64,000 nt of DNA. Origin: Comamonas testosteroni (GTDB lineage: Bacteria > Pseudomonadota > Gammaproteobacteria > Burkholderiales > Burkholderiaceae_C). The notes beneath the pieces were generated by a model. The model did no database searches. It had not been told where the DNA came from and saw only the letters and a list, made by a program, of their open reading frames with translations. Both the position numbers and the translations under genes were made by a program. Positions 45,350 through 52,819 of this stretch are shown piece by piece (the first letter of the stretch is position 1; each line of letters begins with the position of its first letter). Location of the stretch: NCBI RefSeq assembly GCF_030505195.1, contig NZ_CP129672.1:2142501-2206500 (forward strand), given 5' to 3'.

Positions 45350-46217
45350 GGCCGCCTCCTGCGCGCCTTGAAGTGATGGACAGAACCTGCGCGCTGGACT
45401 GCGGCCGGTAGTTGAGCAGCTCGGACAGTTCGTCCGCCGCCGCGCACACGCGCGGCACCAGCTCCGTCTGGCGACCGGGGTCGATCTGGGCCGAGGCCAG
45501 GGTCACACCCAGGGCCGCGATGACGCGACCGCTGTGGTCACGCACGGGCGCGGCGATGGTGGAGATCGAGCTTTCGTAGAAACCTGCACCGGCCACATGG
45601 CCGCGCTCGCGATCGGACTGCACCAGGTCGAACAGCTCGCCCACGGTCCTGGGCGTATTGGGCGAATGGCCTTCCAGATGCTCTTCGGGATAGAGGGCGC
45701 GCAGCTCCGGCAGCGACAGGTCGGCCAGCAGGATGCGTCCCAGCAGCGTGGCATGGGCGGGCAGCCGCGTGCCCACTCGCACCGAGCTGGTCAGCGGCGT
45801 CGGCGGCGTGACCTTGGCCACATAGACGATGGAGCGGCCGTCGCGCACCACGATGTTGCAGGGGAAGCGGATTTCCTCGCACAGCCGCGCGATCACGGGC
45901 TGGCCCAGCTCGGTCAGGTCCATGGAGGACAGGAACTCGAAGCCCAGGCGCAGCACGGACAGGCCCAGCCGGTAGTCGTTACCGCCCTCGGCGCGTTGCA
46001 GAAAGCCCATGCTCTCCAGCGTGTTGAGCATGCGAAACACCGTGGCGCGCGGCAGCTGCATGCGACGCGCCAGCTCGGGCGCACCCAGCGCGGGGTTGTC
46101 GCGGCCGAACTCCTGCAGCAGGCGCAGACCGCGCTCCAGCGCCGGCACCATGTACTTGTCGGAGCCGCCGTCGACGACGCTGTCGGTCGCGCTACCGGAA
46201 AGGGAAGAACCTGACAT
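45342..46217 (-). CDS. IclR-family transcriptional regulator (module A)
   Basis: 291 residues: an N-terminal winged helix-turn-helix (LGAPELARRMQLPRATVFRM near 46-65, in two parts) and a C-terminal effector domain with VRVGTRLPAHATLLGRILLA. GAGGAG lies 6 bases before the ATG. It is inside the operon, overlapping the SDR gene by 8 bases, instead of divergent as is usual for IclR regulators. It is closely similar over its length to the regulator at 50.3 kb (shared VPAL.RGLRLL, TVFRML, YRLGL.VLRLG), which suggests duplication and linked control of both modules. Confidence 0.93.
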   Translation of the reverse strand: MSGSSLSGSATDSVVDGGSDKYMVPALERGLRLLQEFGRDNPALGAPELARRMQLPRATVFRMLNTLESMGFLQRAEGGNDYRLGLSVLRLGFEFLSSMDLTELGQPVIARLCEEIRFPCNIVVRDGRSIVYVAKVTPPTPLTSSVRVGTRLPAHATLLGRILLADLSLPELRALYPEEHLEGHSPNTPRTVGELFDLVQSDRERGHVAGAGFYESSISTIAAPVRDHSGRVIAALGVTLASAQIDPGRQTELVPRVCAAADELSELLNYRPQSSAQVLSITSRRAGGGHA

Positions 46218-46257
46218 CTTCAACTCCTCAATTCGTTGCAGGCGTGGCCAGAAGCCG

Positions 46258-46341
46258 GGGACACCGAGGAAGGGCCGCCCCGCACCGAGGGTGTCGTCCC
46301 CCTTGGGGGGAAGGCGCGAAGCGACTCAGGGGGCTCTTCAT
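46258..46341 (-). repeat. Family A 3'-end repeat behind the second SDR gene
   Basis: Short form: minus strand AGAGCCCCCTGAGTCGCTTC, GCGCCTTCCCCCCAAGGGGG, ACGACACCCTCGGTGCGGGG. It starts 3 bases past the SDR stop and occupies most of the gap before the IclR gene. Confidence 0.85.
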
Positions 46342-46344
46342 TTT

Positions 46345-47121
46345 TCAATTCATGACGAAGCCGCCGTTGACGGGCAGGACCTGCCCCGTCACAAAGCGCG
46401 CACCGTCGGACAGCAGATAGGACACGGCACCCGAGACATCCTCGGGCCCCTGCTCGCGCTGCAGTGCGCGCTGGTCGATGTAGAGGCGATGGCGGTGCTC
46501 GGGCACGTACTCGGTGGCCTCGACCAGCACCAGGCCCGGCGCCACGGCATTGATGGTGATGGCATCCGCGCCCAGCTCGCGCGCCATGGAACGCGTCATG
46601 GCCATCACGGCGCCCTTGCTCGCCACATAGGCCATCAGGTTGGGCGCGCCCCACATGGCGGTGTCGGAAGCCAGATTGACGATGGCACCGCGCCCGCTGT
46701 CCTTGAGCGCCGCACGGCAGGCACGGGTCATCAGCCAGACGCCACGCACATTGACGTTCATCACCTGATCCCACTTTTCCAGGGCGATGTCATCCATGCC
46801 CTTGCCGCCGGAGTCCGTCACGGCCGCGTTGTTGACCAGGCCGTCCAGACCGCCCAGGGTCTGCACGGCCTGCTGTGCGCACTGTTCGATGGAAGCCGGG
46901 TTGCTCGCATCAAAGGCGACGCCGTGAGCCTCGAAGCCCATGGCGCGCAGCTTGGCAACGGCTTCGCTCAGCAATTCGGCGCGCAGATCGGCCATCACAA
47001 GCTGCGCCCCCTGCCGGCACAGCGTCTGCGCAAAAGCAAAACCCAGGCCGCGCGCAGCGCCGGTCACAAGGATCCGGCGCCCAGCGAGCTGACCGGTGGA
47101 AGGCATGGTGTTGAGGGTCAT
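46345..47121 (-). CDS. Short-chain dehydrogenase/reductase
   Basis: A classical SDR of 258 residues with an intact active site: TGAARGLG at 20-27, LVNNAAV near 95, Ser152 and Tyr165-x3-Lys169 (YVASK). MADLR after the second strand suggests NAD preference. It is the first gene of module A, directly behind a promoter region with palindromes. A plausible role is rearomatisation of a cis-dihydrodiol or oxidation of an alcohol. The ATG at 47121 is preceded by AAGG; a later ATG (47106) and an upstream TTG are possible starts. Confidence 0.9.
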   Translation of the reverse strand: MTLNTMPSTGQLAGRRILVTGAARGLGFAFAQTLCRQGAQLVMADLRAELLSEAVAKLRAMGFEAHGVAFDASNPASIEQCAQQAVQTLGGLDGLVNNAAVTDSGGKGMDDIALEKWDQVMNVNVRGVWLMTRACRAALKDSGRGAIVNLASDTAMWGAPNLMAYVASKGAVMAMTRSMARELGADAITINAVAPGLVLVEATEYVPEHRHRLYIDQRALQREQGPEDVSGAVSYLLSDGARFVTGQVLPVNGGFVMN

Positions 47122-47135
47122 CTTAAACCTTGTTT

Positions 47136-47205
47136 GTTTCAAATATGAAATGACACTTTTTTCTTGAAACAGGACTGCAGTTTAGTGAGCCTTCTTTTGA
47201 GTCAA
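47136..47205 (-). promoter_or_regulatory. Putative promoter and IclR-type operator of module A
   Basis: Minus-strand -35 TTGACT (plus 47200-47205) and -10 TAAACT (47179-47184), spacing 15. Downstream, GTTTCAA (47136-47142) and TTGAAAC (47164-47170) form a perfect inverted repeat, and TTTCAAATATGAAA (47137-47150) is itself near-palindromic, resembling the TGAAA/TTTCA half-sites known for IclR regulators. Position between promoter and first gene fits repression. Assignment is inference. Confidence 0.45.
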
Positions 47206-47256
47206 TACCCGGAGAAACCCGTAGCCCCTAGCCATAGCGACACACGGACGTAAAAA

Positions 47257-47275
47257 AACCGCGACAAGCGCGGTT
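47257..47275 (-). terminator. mtnN terminator
   Basis: AACCGCG and CGCGGTT with a 5-base loop, followed on the minus strand by TTTTTTT. A canonical intrinsic terminator, 167 bases past the mtnN stop; it isolates mtnN from module A. Confidence 0.88.
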
Positions 47276-47441
47276 GAAAGGAAAACGAGGCAACAAAAGG
47301 TATCCGGCCTGAACTGTCGGCAGGCCGGATCGGAATTCATCAATATCAATATCGATAGCTTATAGCGCTTACCAATGAATAATTTCAGGCATAAAACACC
47401 TTGAAAATCATATTAATCAATCGCTTACAGCTATCAAAAAA

Positions 47442-48200
47442 TTAGCACACAGCCTGCTTCTTCGCAGGTGTCTGGCGCAGAAAGTCCAGCACCACGCGTT
47501 GCGCGTAGCGGCTTGCCACCGTGCGCACGAAATCCGAAAAATCCACATGGGCGCTGTCGTCCGCCCGGTCCGAGATGGTTCGCATCGCGGCAAACGGCGT
47601 GCCGTAATCCAGGCAGGTCTGGGCCACGGCGGCGCCCTCCATCTCCACGGCCAGCACGGCATGGCCGGCGGCCTCCAGATCGGCTCTGAGCTGTGCGCTG
47701 GCCTGGCGCGAGCTGACAAACTGATCGCCGCTGGCAATCAAGCCCCGATGGACGCGAGCCGAAGCATACGCAGCCACGATGCCGGAGCGAACCGCCGAGT
47801 CGGCAGCCTGCACCAGCCTGTCCGTCGCCGCCTCGTCGCAAGCCAGGGTGCTGCAGCCGTAGCCGGGCAACTGCCAGCGCGGAAAGATCGGCGAGGCATC
47901 CATGTCATGCTGCAGGAAAGTCCGCGCGATCACCACATCGCCCACGTTCACATCCGCACCGATGCCGCCGGCCACGCCGGTGAACAGAATGCCGCGCACG
48001 CCAAAGCGCTCGATCAGCGCGGCGGTGGTGGTGGCAGCGGCCACCTTGCCGATGCCCGACAGCGCACACACCACCTCATGCCCGTGCAGGCGGCCCAGCC
48101 AGAAGTCGCGCCCGGCATGGCGCAGGCATTGCATGTCCTGCATGGCGTCGACCAGGCCGTGTTGTTCTTCGGCAAGAGCGCTGAGAATGGCAAGCGTCAT
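47442..48200 (-). CDS. mtnN: 5'-methylthioadenosine/S-adenosylhomocysteine nucleosidase
   Basis: Cleaves MTA, SAH and related nucleosides to adenine and the ribose moiety. The product is 252 residues. It has the family start MTLAILSALAEEQ (Glu11/12 general acid region), GIGKVAAATTTAALIE, TGVAGGIGADVNVGDVV, VEMEGAAVAQ and TISDRAD with the catalytic Asp. I use the ATG at MTLAILSALAEE; the upstream frame has no conservation. It lies between the two modules but is bounded by terminators on both sides, so it is probably an independent housekeeping gene. Confidence 0.92.
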   Translation of the reverse strand: MTLAILSALAEEQHGLVDAMQDMQCLRHAGRDFWLGRLHGHEVVCALSGIGKVAAATTTAALIERFGVRGILFTGVAGGIGADVNVGDVVIARTFLQHDMDASPIFPRWQLPGYGCSTLACDEAATDRLVQAADSAVRSGIVAAYASARVHRGLIASGDQFVSSRQASAQLRADLEAAGHAVLAVEMEGAAVAQTCLDYGTPFAAMRTISDRADDSAHVDFSDFVRTVASRYAQRVVLDFLRQTPAKKQAVC

Positions 48201-48245
48201 GGATGGGGATACTCCGGAACAGGGGCCGGGCGGCCCTGGTGAAAG

Positions 48246-48269
48246 CACAAAAGCGGCACCAGGCCGCTT
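48246..48269 (-). terminator. Terminator of module B (behind the second Bug gene)
   Basis: AAGCGGC and GCCGCTT (48251-48257, 48263-48269) around a 5-base loop, followed on the minus strand by TTTTGTG. It lies 40 bases past the Bug stop and marks the 3' end of module B. Confidence 0.75.
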
Positions 48270-48308
48270 GTGGGGGATGCGCAAGAGGCGCGATTAGAGC
48301 ACGGGGGC

Positions 48309-49295
48309 TTACTGCGCCTCGATCTCATGACTTTTGATGATGGGCGCCCAGAGTCCGGTTTCCTTGCGGATCAGCTCGCCGAAGGCCTCGCCCTTGACCA
48401 CCCAGGGCGTCATGCCCTGTGCCTTGAGCTGATTGAGCGCCGCCGGGGTCTTCAGAATCTTGTCGATATCCTCGCCCAGCTGCTTGACCACCTCTGCAGG
48501 CGTGTTCTTCGGAGCCAGCACGCCATACCAGGAGGAAATGGCAATCCCCGGCACGCCGGCTTCGGCCAGGGTCGGCACATTGGGCAAAAAGCCCGAGCGC
48601 GAGCCGTCGGTCACGGCCAGCGCGCGCAGCTTGCCCGACTGCAAATGGGGCAGCACGGTGGGCAGATTGGCCACGATCATGGGGATGGTGCCGCCCAGCA
48701 CATCGGTCACGCCCTGGGCCGAGCCTTTGTAGGCCACATGCATGATGTCCGCGCCCGACTTGTCCTTGAACAGCTCGCCGGCCAGATGCAGGCTGGAGCC
48801 CACGCCGGGCGAAGCGTAGCTGATGGAGTTGGGCCTGGCCTTGGACAGCGCCACCAGTTCCTGAACCGACTTGGCCGCCACCTGCGGATTGACTGCAATG
48901 ACATTGGCCGTGCGCCCCATGGAAGCCACGGGCACGAAGTCGCCGAACACGTTGTAGGGCAGCTTGGGCATCAGCGTCGGGTTGATGGTCAGATTGCCCT
49001 GCGGCACGACCAGCAGCGTATGGCCGTCGGGCTTGGCACGCTTGACCATATCGATGCCGATATTGCCGCTGGCGCCGGGACGGTTATCGACGATGGCGGC
49101 CTGCTTGTAATGCTCGGTCAGGCCGGTCGCCAGAATGCGCGCCAGAATGTCCACAGGGCCGCCGGCAGGGAAAGGCGCAATGACGGTGAACGGCGCGGCG
49201 GAAAGCTGCTCTGTGGCAGTCGCTGCATGGGCGGCGGGCAGGGCCAGGACGCTGGCCAGCGCCAGGCAGGATTTGAGAAAGTCGGAGCGTTGCAT
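48309..49295 (-). CDS. Bug/TctC-family periplasmic binding protein (module B)
   Basis: 328-residue periplasmic receptor with a signal peptide ending AAHA near residue 23, then FTVIAPFPAGGPVDILARIL and VDNRPGASGNIGIDMVKRAKPDG, the Bug hallmarks. It is a paralogue of the protein at 39.1 kb. I start at MQRSDFLKSCLALASVLALP; the longer frame adds 78 residues that overlap nothing but have no signal peptide. The 190-base gap upstream to the NadX-like gene shows no recognisable element. Confidence 0.92.
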   Translation of the reverse strand: MQRSDFLKSCLALASVLALPAAHAATATEQLSAAPFTVIAPFPAGGPVDILARILATGLTEHYKQAAIVDNRPGASGNIGIDMVKRAKPDGHTLLVVPQGNLTINPTLMPKLPYNVFGDFVPVASMGRTANVIAVNPQVAAKSVQELVALSKARPNSISYASPGVGSSLHLAGELFKDKSGADIMHVAYKGSAQGVTDVLGGTIPMIVANLPTVLPHLQSGKLRALAVTDGSRSGFLPNVPTLAEAGVPGIAISSWYGVLAPKNTPAEVVKQLGEDIDKILKTPAALNQLKAQGMTPWVVKGEAFGELIRKETGLWAPIIKSHEIEAQ

Positions 49296-49485
49296 GAGGG
49301 TTCCAGAAGGTGGAGATGTCAGGCCAGCCGATGCTCGATGCGCCCCTGTTTGACGAAGCACAAGGAAATATTCGCACAGGCAGGACACCATGCTGAAGTG
49401 GGAAGGTCTGCTTGCAGGCTTGCAACAACAAGCAAGAGAGGTGCCAAGCCCATGGCGCCCATGACGCCGCAGGCCTGGCGCCGGA

Positions 49486-50286
49486 TCAGATGGCCAGTGG
49501 CGCCACGTTGTTGAGTACCGAGCGCACAACGCTGTAGACGGTCAGCGCCGAGGTCTTGGGATTGGCCGCCAGCGGCTTGCCGCGCATGGTCAGCTCCATG
49601 GCACCGAAGGCACCTCGCGCCTCGACCTGGTGCACGTTCTCCTGAACAGCAGGATCGGCAAACAGACGCACCATGGTCTTGTCCAGCCCCAGTCCGGCCA
49701 GCGACAAGGTGGCCGCCACATTCGCATTCTTGGGATAGAGCTGCGCGGCCTCGCGCGCCGAGCCTTCGAAAATGCAGAAGGCCTCGGTCAGGCTGTCCAG
49801 ATCGCAGACCTGCTCGGCCGGGGTACCGCTCCAGGCCTTGGGCGGCTTGCGGCCCGTGTAGACCACCGTCTCCAGGCCGCCCACGCGCGCCGCAGCCAGG
49901 GCATCAATGCCGCCGATGGCACCTGACAGCAACTGTGCCTGCGTCTTGCCAGCCTCGGCCGCAGCCTGTACGCGCTCGGCCATGCCCGGTGCGCTCAAAG
50001 CGCCTATGGATGCGATGACCGCAGGAATGCCGCGCGCCAGCGCCGGCAGCACATGCTCCTCGATGGCTGCATGACCCGCGCATTCCACCAGCAGATCCGG
50101 CACCGCATCGCCGGGCAAGCCCTGCAGCAGCAGCGCCTGCGGCGCCAGGCGGGCAGCCGTCTCGCGCACGGCCGGCGTGATCTCGGGAACCAGTACCCAG
50201 CCCACCTGCAACCGGGCGTCTCCGCTCAAAAGCTCCAGAACACTGGAGCCAATCGCGCCGCAGCCAATCAAAGCAATATTTTTCAT
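49486..50286 (-). CDS. L-aspartate dehydrogenase family protein (NadX-like)
   Basis: A 266-residue NAD(P)-binding protein opening MKNIALIGCGAIGSSVLELL. The family's catalytic histidine is His219 in NVHQVEARGAFG, with YPKNANVAATLSLAGLG near 186 also typical. Aspartate dehydrogenase makes iminoaspartate (NAD synthesis) or interconverts oxaloacetate and aspartate. In this setting, between an IclR regulator and a Bug receptor and with no nadA or nadC nearby, a catabolic role on an amino or imino acid is more likely. The actual substrate is not known. Confidence 0.85.
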   Translation of the reverse strand: MKNIALIGCGAIGSSVLELLSGDARLQVGWVLVPEITPAVRETAARLAPQALLLQGLPGDAVPDLLVECAGHAAIEEHVLPALARGIPAVIASIGALSAPGMAERVQAAAEAGKTQAQLLSGAIGGIDALAAARVGGLETVVYTGRKPPKAWSGTPAEQVCDLDSLTEAFCIFEGSAREAAQLYPKNANVAATLSLAGLGLDKTMVRLFADPAVQENVHQVEARGAFGAMELTMRGKPLAANPKTSALTVYSVVRSVLNNVAPLAI

Positions 50287-50328
50287 CTCTAGCCTCCTGA
50301 AAAATGCGCTGGCCCGGCGTGATCTGGG

Positions 50329-51135
50329 TCAGCGCAAATGGTCCGGGTGCTGCTGGCGCAAATGGGCGGACAGAGTCTCTGCCGCCTGCTGCACCTTCTG
50401 CACCCAGAGCTGGGTTTTCTCGGGCCCCAGCTCGGTAAACGGAATGGCCATGGCCAGTCCCGCAACCACCCGCCCGTCTGCGGCACGCACCGGCGCCGCA
50501 ATACTGGAAACACCAGGCTCGTAAAAGCCCTCGCCCATGGCATAGCCGCGCTCGCGATCCTCGGCCAGCAGGCGCAGCAGCTCGTCGACATTGCGCGGCG
50601 TGCTCTCGGAGAACTGGGGCAGCTCCTCGCCGCCAAACACCGAGCGCAACTGCGCGCCGTCCATGTCATGCAGCAGGGCTCGTCCAAGCACCGTCGCATG
50701 CGCCGGCAGACGCGAGCCAACGCGCACCGCGCCCTGGAATGCTCCGGACGGAGTGACGCGTGCCACATAGACCACCGAAGTGCCGTCGCGCAATGCAAGA
50801 TTGCTGGTCATGCCCAGCTCCTCGCACAAGGCCTGCAGCACCGGCTCGGCCAGTTGCGCCAGCGGCTGGGTGGACAGATAGTCATAGCCCAGACGCAGCA
50901 CGGCCAGACCGAGCCGGTATTCGGTTCCGCTGCGCTGCAGATACCCCGAGTTTTCAAGCGTGGTCAACATGCGAAACACCGTGGAGCGCGGCAGCTCGAG
51001 CTTGCGTGCCAGCTCGGGCGCAGTCCAGACCGGTTGCGCCGGGCCAAAGCAGGCCAGCAGGCGCAGTCCTCGGTCCAAAGCGGGCACGGTGTAACGATCT
51101 TGTTCGTTGGTTGAAATCTCGGGGGTTTCGCTCAT
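50329..51135 (-). CDS. IclR-family transcriptional regulator (module B)
   Basis: 268 residues with an N-terminal winged helix-turn-helix (TAPELARKLELPRSTVFRML near 36-55) and an effector-binding domain (VRVGSRLPAHATVLGRALL near 135). It lies inside the operon, 5 bases past the hydrolase stop, and is closely similar to the module A IclR. I start at MSETPEISTNEQDRY; a TTG eight codons upstream is the alternative. The hydrolase stop leaves no room for an independent promoter, so its level should follow that of the operon. Confidence 0.92.
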   Translation of the reverse strand: MSETPEISTNEQDRYTVPALDRGLRLLACFGPAQPVWTAPELARKLELPRSTVFRMLTTLENSGYLQRSGTEYRLGLAVLRLGYDYLSTQPLAQLAEPVLQALCEELGMTSNLALRDGTSVVYVARVTPSGAFQGAVRVGSRLPAHATVLGRALLHDMDGAQLRSVFGGEELPQFSESTPRNVDELLRLLAEDRERGYAMGEGFYEPGVSSIAAPVRAADGRVVAGLAMAIPFTELGPEKTQLWVQKVQQAAETLSAHLRQQHPDHLR

Positions 51136-51140
51136 GGCAA

Positions 51141-52019
51141 TCAGCTGGTATTGGGGCAATAGCTTTGGTTCAACAAAGATGCCAGCCTATGCGCAACCTC
51201 CATTGGTTGTTCCACGGGTGAAGCATGACCGGCAGCCGCAAGCGTACCGTAGTGCGCGCCCAGCAGTTCGGACCAGGACTTGCAAGCTGCAGGTGTGGTC
51301 ACCACATCGTGCTCGCCGACCCACACCTTGACCGGCATGCCAAGCCTGCCCTGCGCCTGTGCCAGATCGCTGCCGCACAGCAGCTCGACCGCCTGCGCAT
51401 AGCCCTGCGGCTGCATGCGCGCCGTATTCCAGCGCACCCAGGCACGCACGGCTTCAGGCGCCTCGGAGGACACCAGGCGCTGGTCGATGACGGCCGCCAG
51501 ACCGGCGACGCCTTTGTCGGCCAAAGCCGCCAGCCGTCCCTCGCGCACCTTGGCTTGCTGCTCGACCTTGGCTGGGGCGCCGTAGCCGCCTGCCGGGCTG
51601 ATGAGCACCAGTTGCTCGACCAGTCCCGGCGCGGCCATGGCAGCCAGCCTGGCGGCCATCAGGGCGCCCAGCGAGTGCCCGACCAGGATGCAGCGCCGCA
51701 CGCCCAGCACCAGCAGCGACTGGGCCAGCACCTGCGCATAGTCGGCATCGGCAGGCTCCGATTGGGCCAGCGGCGTCGACACGCCATAACCGGGAGCATC
51801 CCAGGCCAGAACGCGCACTTTGTCAGCCAGCTGCAGCGCCACATCCAGCCAGGATGCAGCCCCGGAGCTGATGCCATGCAGCAGCACCACCGCAAAGTCG
51901 GAGCTGGCGTCGCCTGCCTCGCGCCAGGCGACCTGGGCATTCTGCGCAAGCTTCACCAGCCGCTCGGGAAAACCGGTCTGCAGCTGCTGCAGTTTCAGCG
52001 ACAGCAAATCCTCGTGCAT
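51141..52019 (-). CDS. Alpha/beta hydrolase
   Basis: 292 residues with the complete catalytic triad of the fold: VLLHGISSG oxyanion region near 75, nucleophile in LVGHSLGAL near 142, Asp in VGEHDVV near 255 and His in AAGHASPVEQP near 276. Ring-cleavage (meta-cleavage product) hydrolases have this layout, and the presence of an extradiol dioxygenase in module A fits, but an esterase role is equally possible. I start at MHEDLLSLKLQQLQ. It follows the cupin gene by 8 bases. Confidence 0.85.
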   Translation of the reverse strand: MHEDLLSLKLQQLQTGFPERLVKLAQNAQVAWREAGDASSDFAVVLLHGISSGAASWLDVALQLADKVRVLAWDAPGYGVSTPLAQSEPADADYAQVLAQSLLVLGVRRCILVGHSLGALMAARLAAMAAPGLVEQLVLISPAGGYGAPAKVEQQAKVREGRLAALADKGVAGLAAVIDQRLVSSEAPEAVRAWVRWNTARMQPQGYAQAVELLCGSDLAQAQGRLGMPVKVWVGEHDVVTTPAACKSWSELLGAHYGTLAAAGHASPVEQPMEVAHRLASLLNQSYCPNTS

Positions 52020-52027
52020 GGCCAAGC

Positions 52028-52561
52028 TCAGCGCTTGATCTTGGCCAGAGGATGCTCGGGCGGATAAGTCGGGGTGACGGGCTTTTTGGCGCCCAGCATC
52101 ACGCACATCAGCGCATCTTCATCACCGACATTGATCTCTTCGCGGTACACGCCGGGCGGCACCGAAACCACATCGCGATCGGTCAGGATGGTCTCGAAAC
52201 GCTCGCCGTCCTTTTCCAGCACCAGCTTGAGCTTGCCGCGCATCACGAAGAACACTTCTTCCACATCGGTGTGCAGATGCGAAGGGCCTTCATGGCCGGC
52301 AGGAATCACCATGGTGGAGAAGGTGAAGTTTTCCGACGGAATGGTGTTGCTGTCGGAGGCCACGCCCGTGCCGCCCGTGCCGATGTAACGCATCTGGCCG
52401 CGGCGGTATTTGGGGTCAAAGTCGGCCTGGAACTTCAGGGCATCGAAGTCGTACTTGCGCGTGGCAAAGCGCGCAATGCGTGTGCTCATCCAGTCTTCAA
52501 AGCTGGAGCCCTCGGGGCGATCCCAAGTACGGGCGCCGTTGTCTTGTGCGATCTCGCTCAT
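52028..52561 (-). CDS. Cupin domain protein
   Basis: A 177-residue single-domain cupin. The first motif is intact: HLHTDVEEVFFVMRG with His95, His97 and Glu101. In the second motif, PPGVYREEINVG, the usual histidine is replaced by Arg, so metal binding would be incomplete or use other residues. Cupins beside aromatic pathways act as dioxygenases, isomerases or sensors; which applies is open. It is the first gene of module B, with CAGGAGAG before the ATG and palindromes just upstream. Confidence 0.85.
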   Translation of the reverse strand: MSEIAQDNGARTWDRPEGSSFEDWMSTRIARFATRKYDFDALKFQADFDPKYRRGQMRYIGTGGTGVASDSNTIPSENFTFSTMVIPAGHEGPSHLHTDVEEVFFVMRGKLKLVLEKDGERFETILTDRDVVSVPPGVYREEINVGDEDALMCVMLGAKKPVTPTYPPEHPLAKIKR

Positions 52562-52589
52562 ATGTCTCTCCTGAAACCGTTGGTGAACA

Positions 52590-52625
52590 CAAAAAGCAAT
52601 CTGCTTTTTGTTTTACTAATAAAAC
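52590..52625 (-). promoter_or_regulatory. Palindromes upstream of module B (possible IclR operator)
   Basis: Two adjacent perfect inverted repeats: CAAAAAGCA-atc-TGCTTTTTG at 52590-52610 and GTTTTA-ctaa-TAAAAC at 52610-52625, 29-64 bases before the cupin ATG. The second resembles the TTTCA/TGAAA palindrome of module A in size and AT content. One or both may bind the module B regulator; the first could instead be a leader hairpin. The rest of the 258-base gap holds only the fadD terminator. Confidence 0.4.
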
Positions 52626-52756
52626 CAGGTTCATTTGGCGAAACAATTATAAGAAGACTTGCCCGATATCAACAAGCACATTTCCTTGTCGGCGCGGTGG
52701 AGACCGGTTTGGGCATGACGTTTCGCCCCGACTCGCACAGGCAGCGCGCTAAAAAA

Positions 52757-52786
52757 GGCGCAAAAAAAGGAGCGCCAAGCGCTCCT
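52757..52786 (-). terminator. fadD terminator
   Basis: AGGAGCGC and GCGCTCCT (52768-52775, 52779-52786) form a perfect 8-bp stem with a CAA loop, followed on the minus strand by TTTTTTTGCGCCTTTTTT. It lies 33 bases past the fadD stop and insulates module B from fadD. Confidence 0.92.
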
Positions 52787-52819
52787 GTGAACTCGCCTTG
52801 AAGGACAAGATGAAAACTC

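Larger units (their letters stand above)
47122..47441. other. 320-base gap between module A promoter and mtnN
   Basis: It holds the module A promoter/operator (47136-47205), the mtnN terminator (47257-47275), a strong 10-bp hairpin ATCCGGCCTG/CAGGCCGGAT at 47302-47330 and an AT-rich tract with family B halves (GATAGCTTATAGCGCTTACC at 47353-47372 and ATCGCTTACAGCTATCAAA at 47421-47439). I see no coding sequence. The AT-rich part contrasts with the neighbouring genes. Confidence 0.6.
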
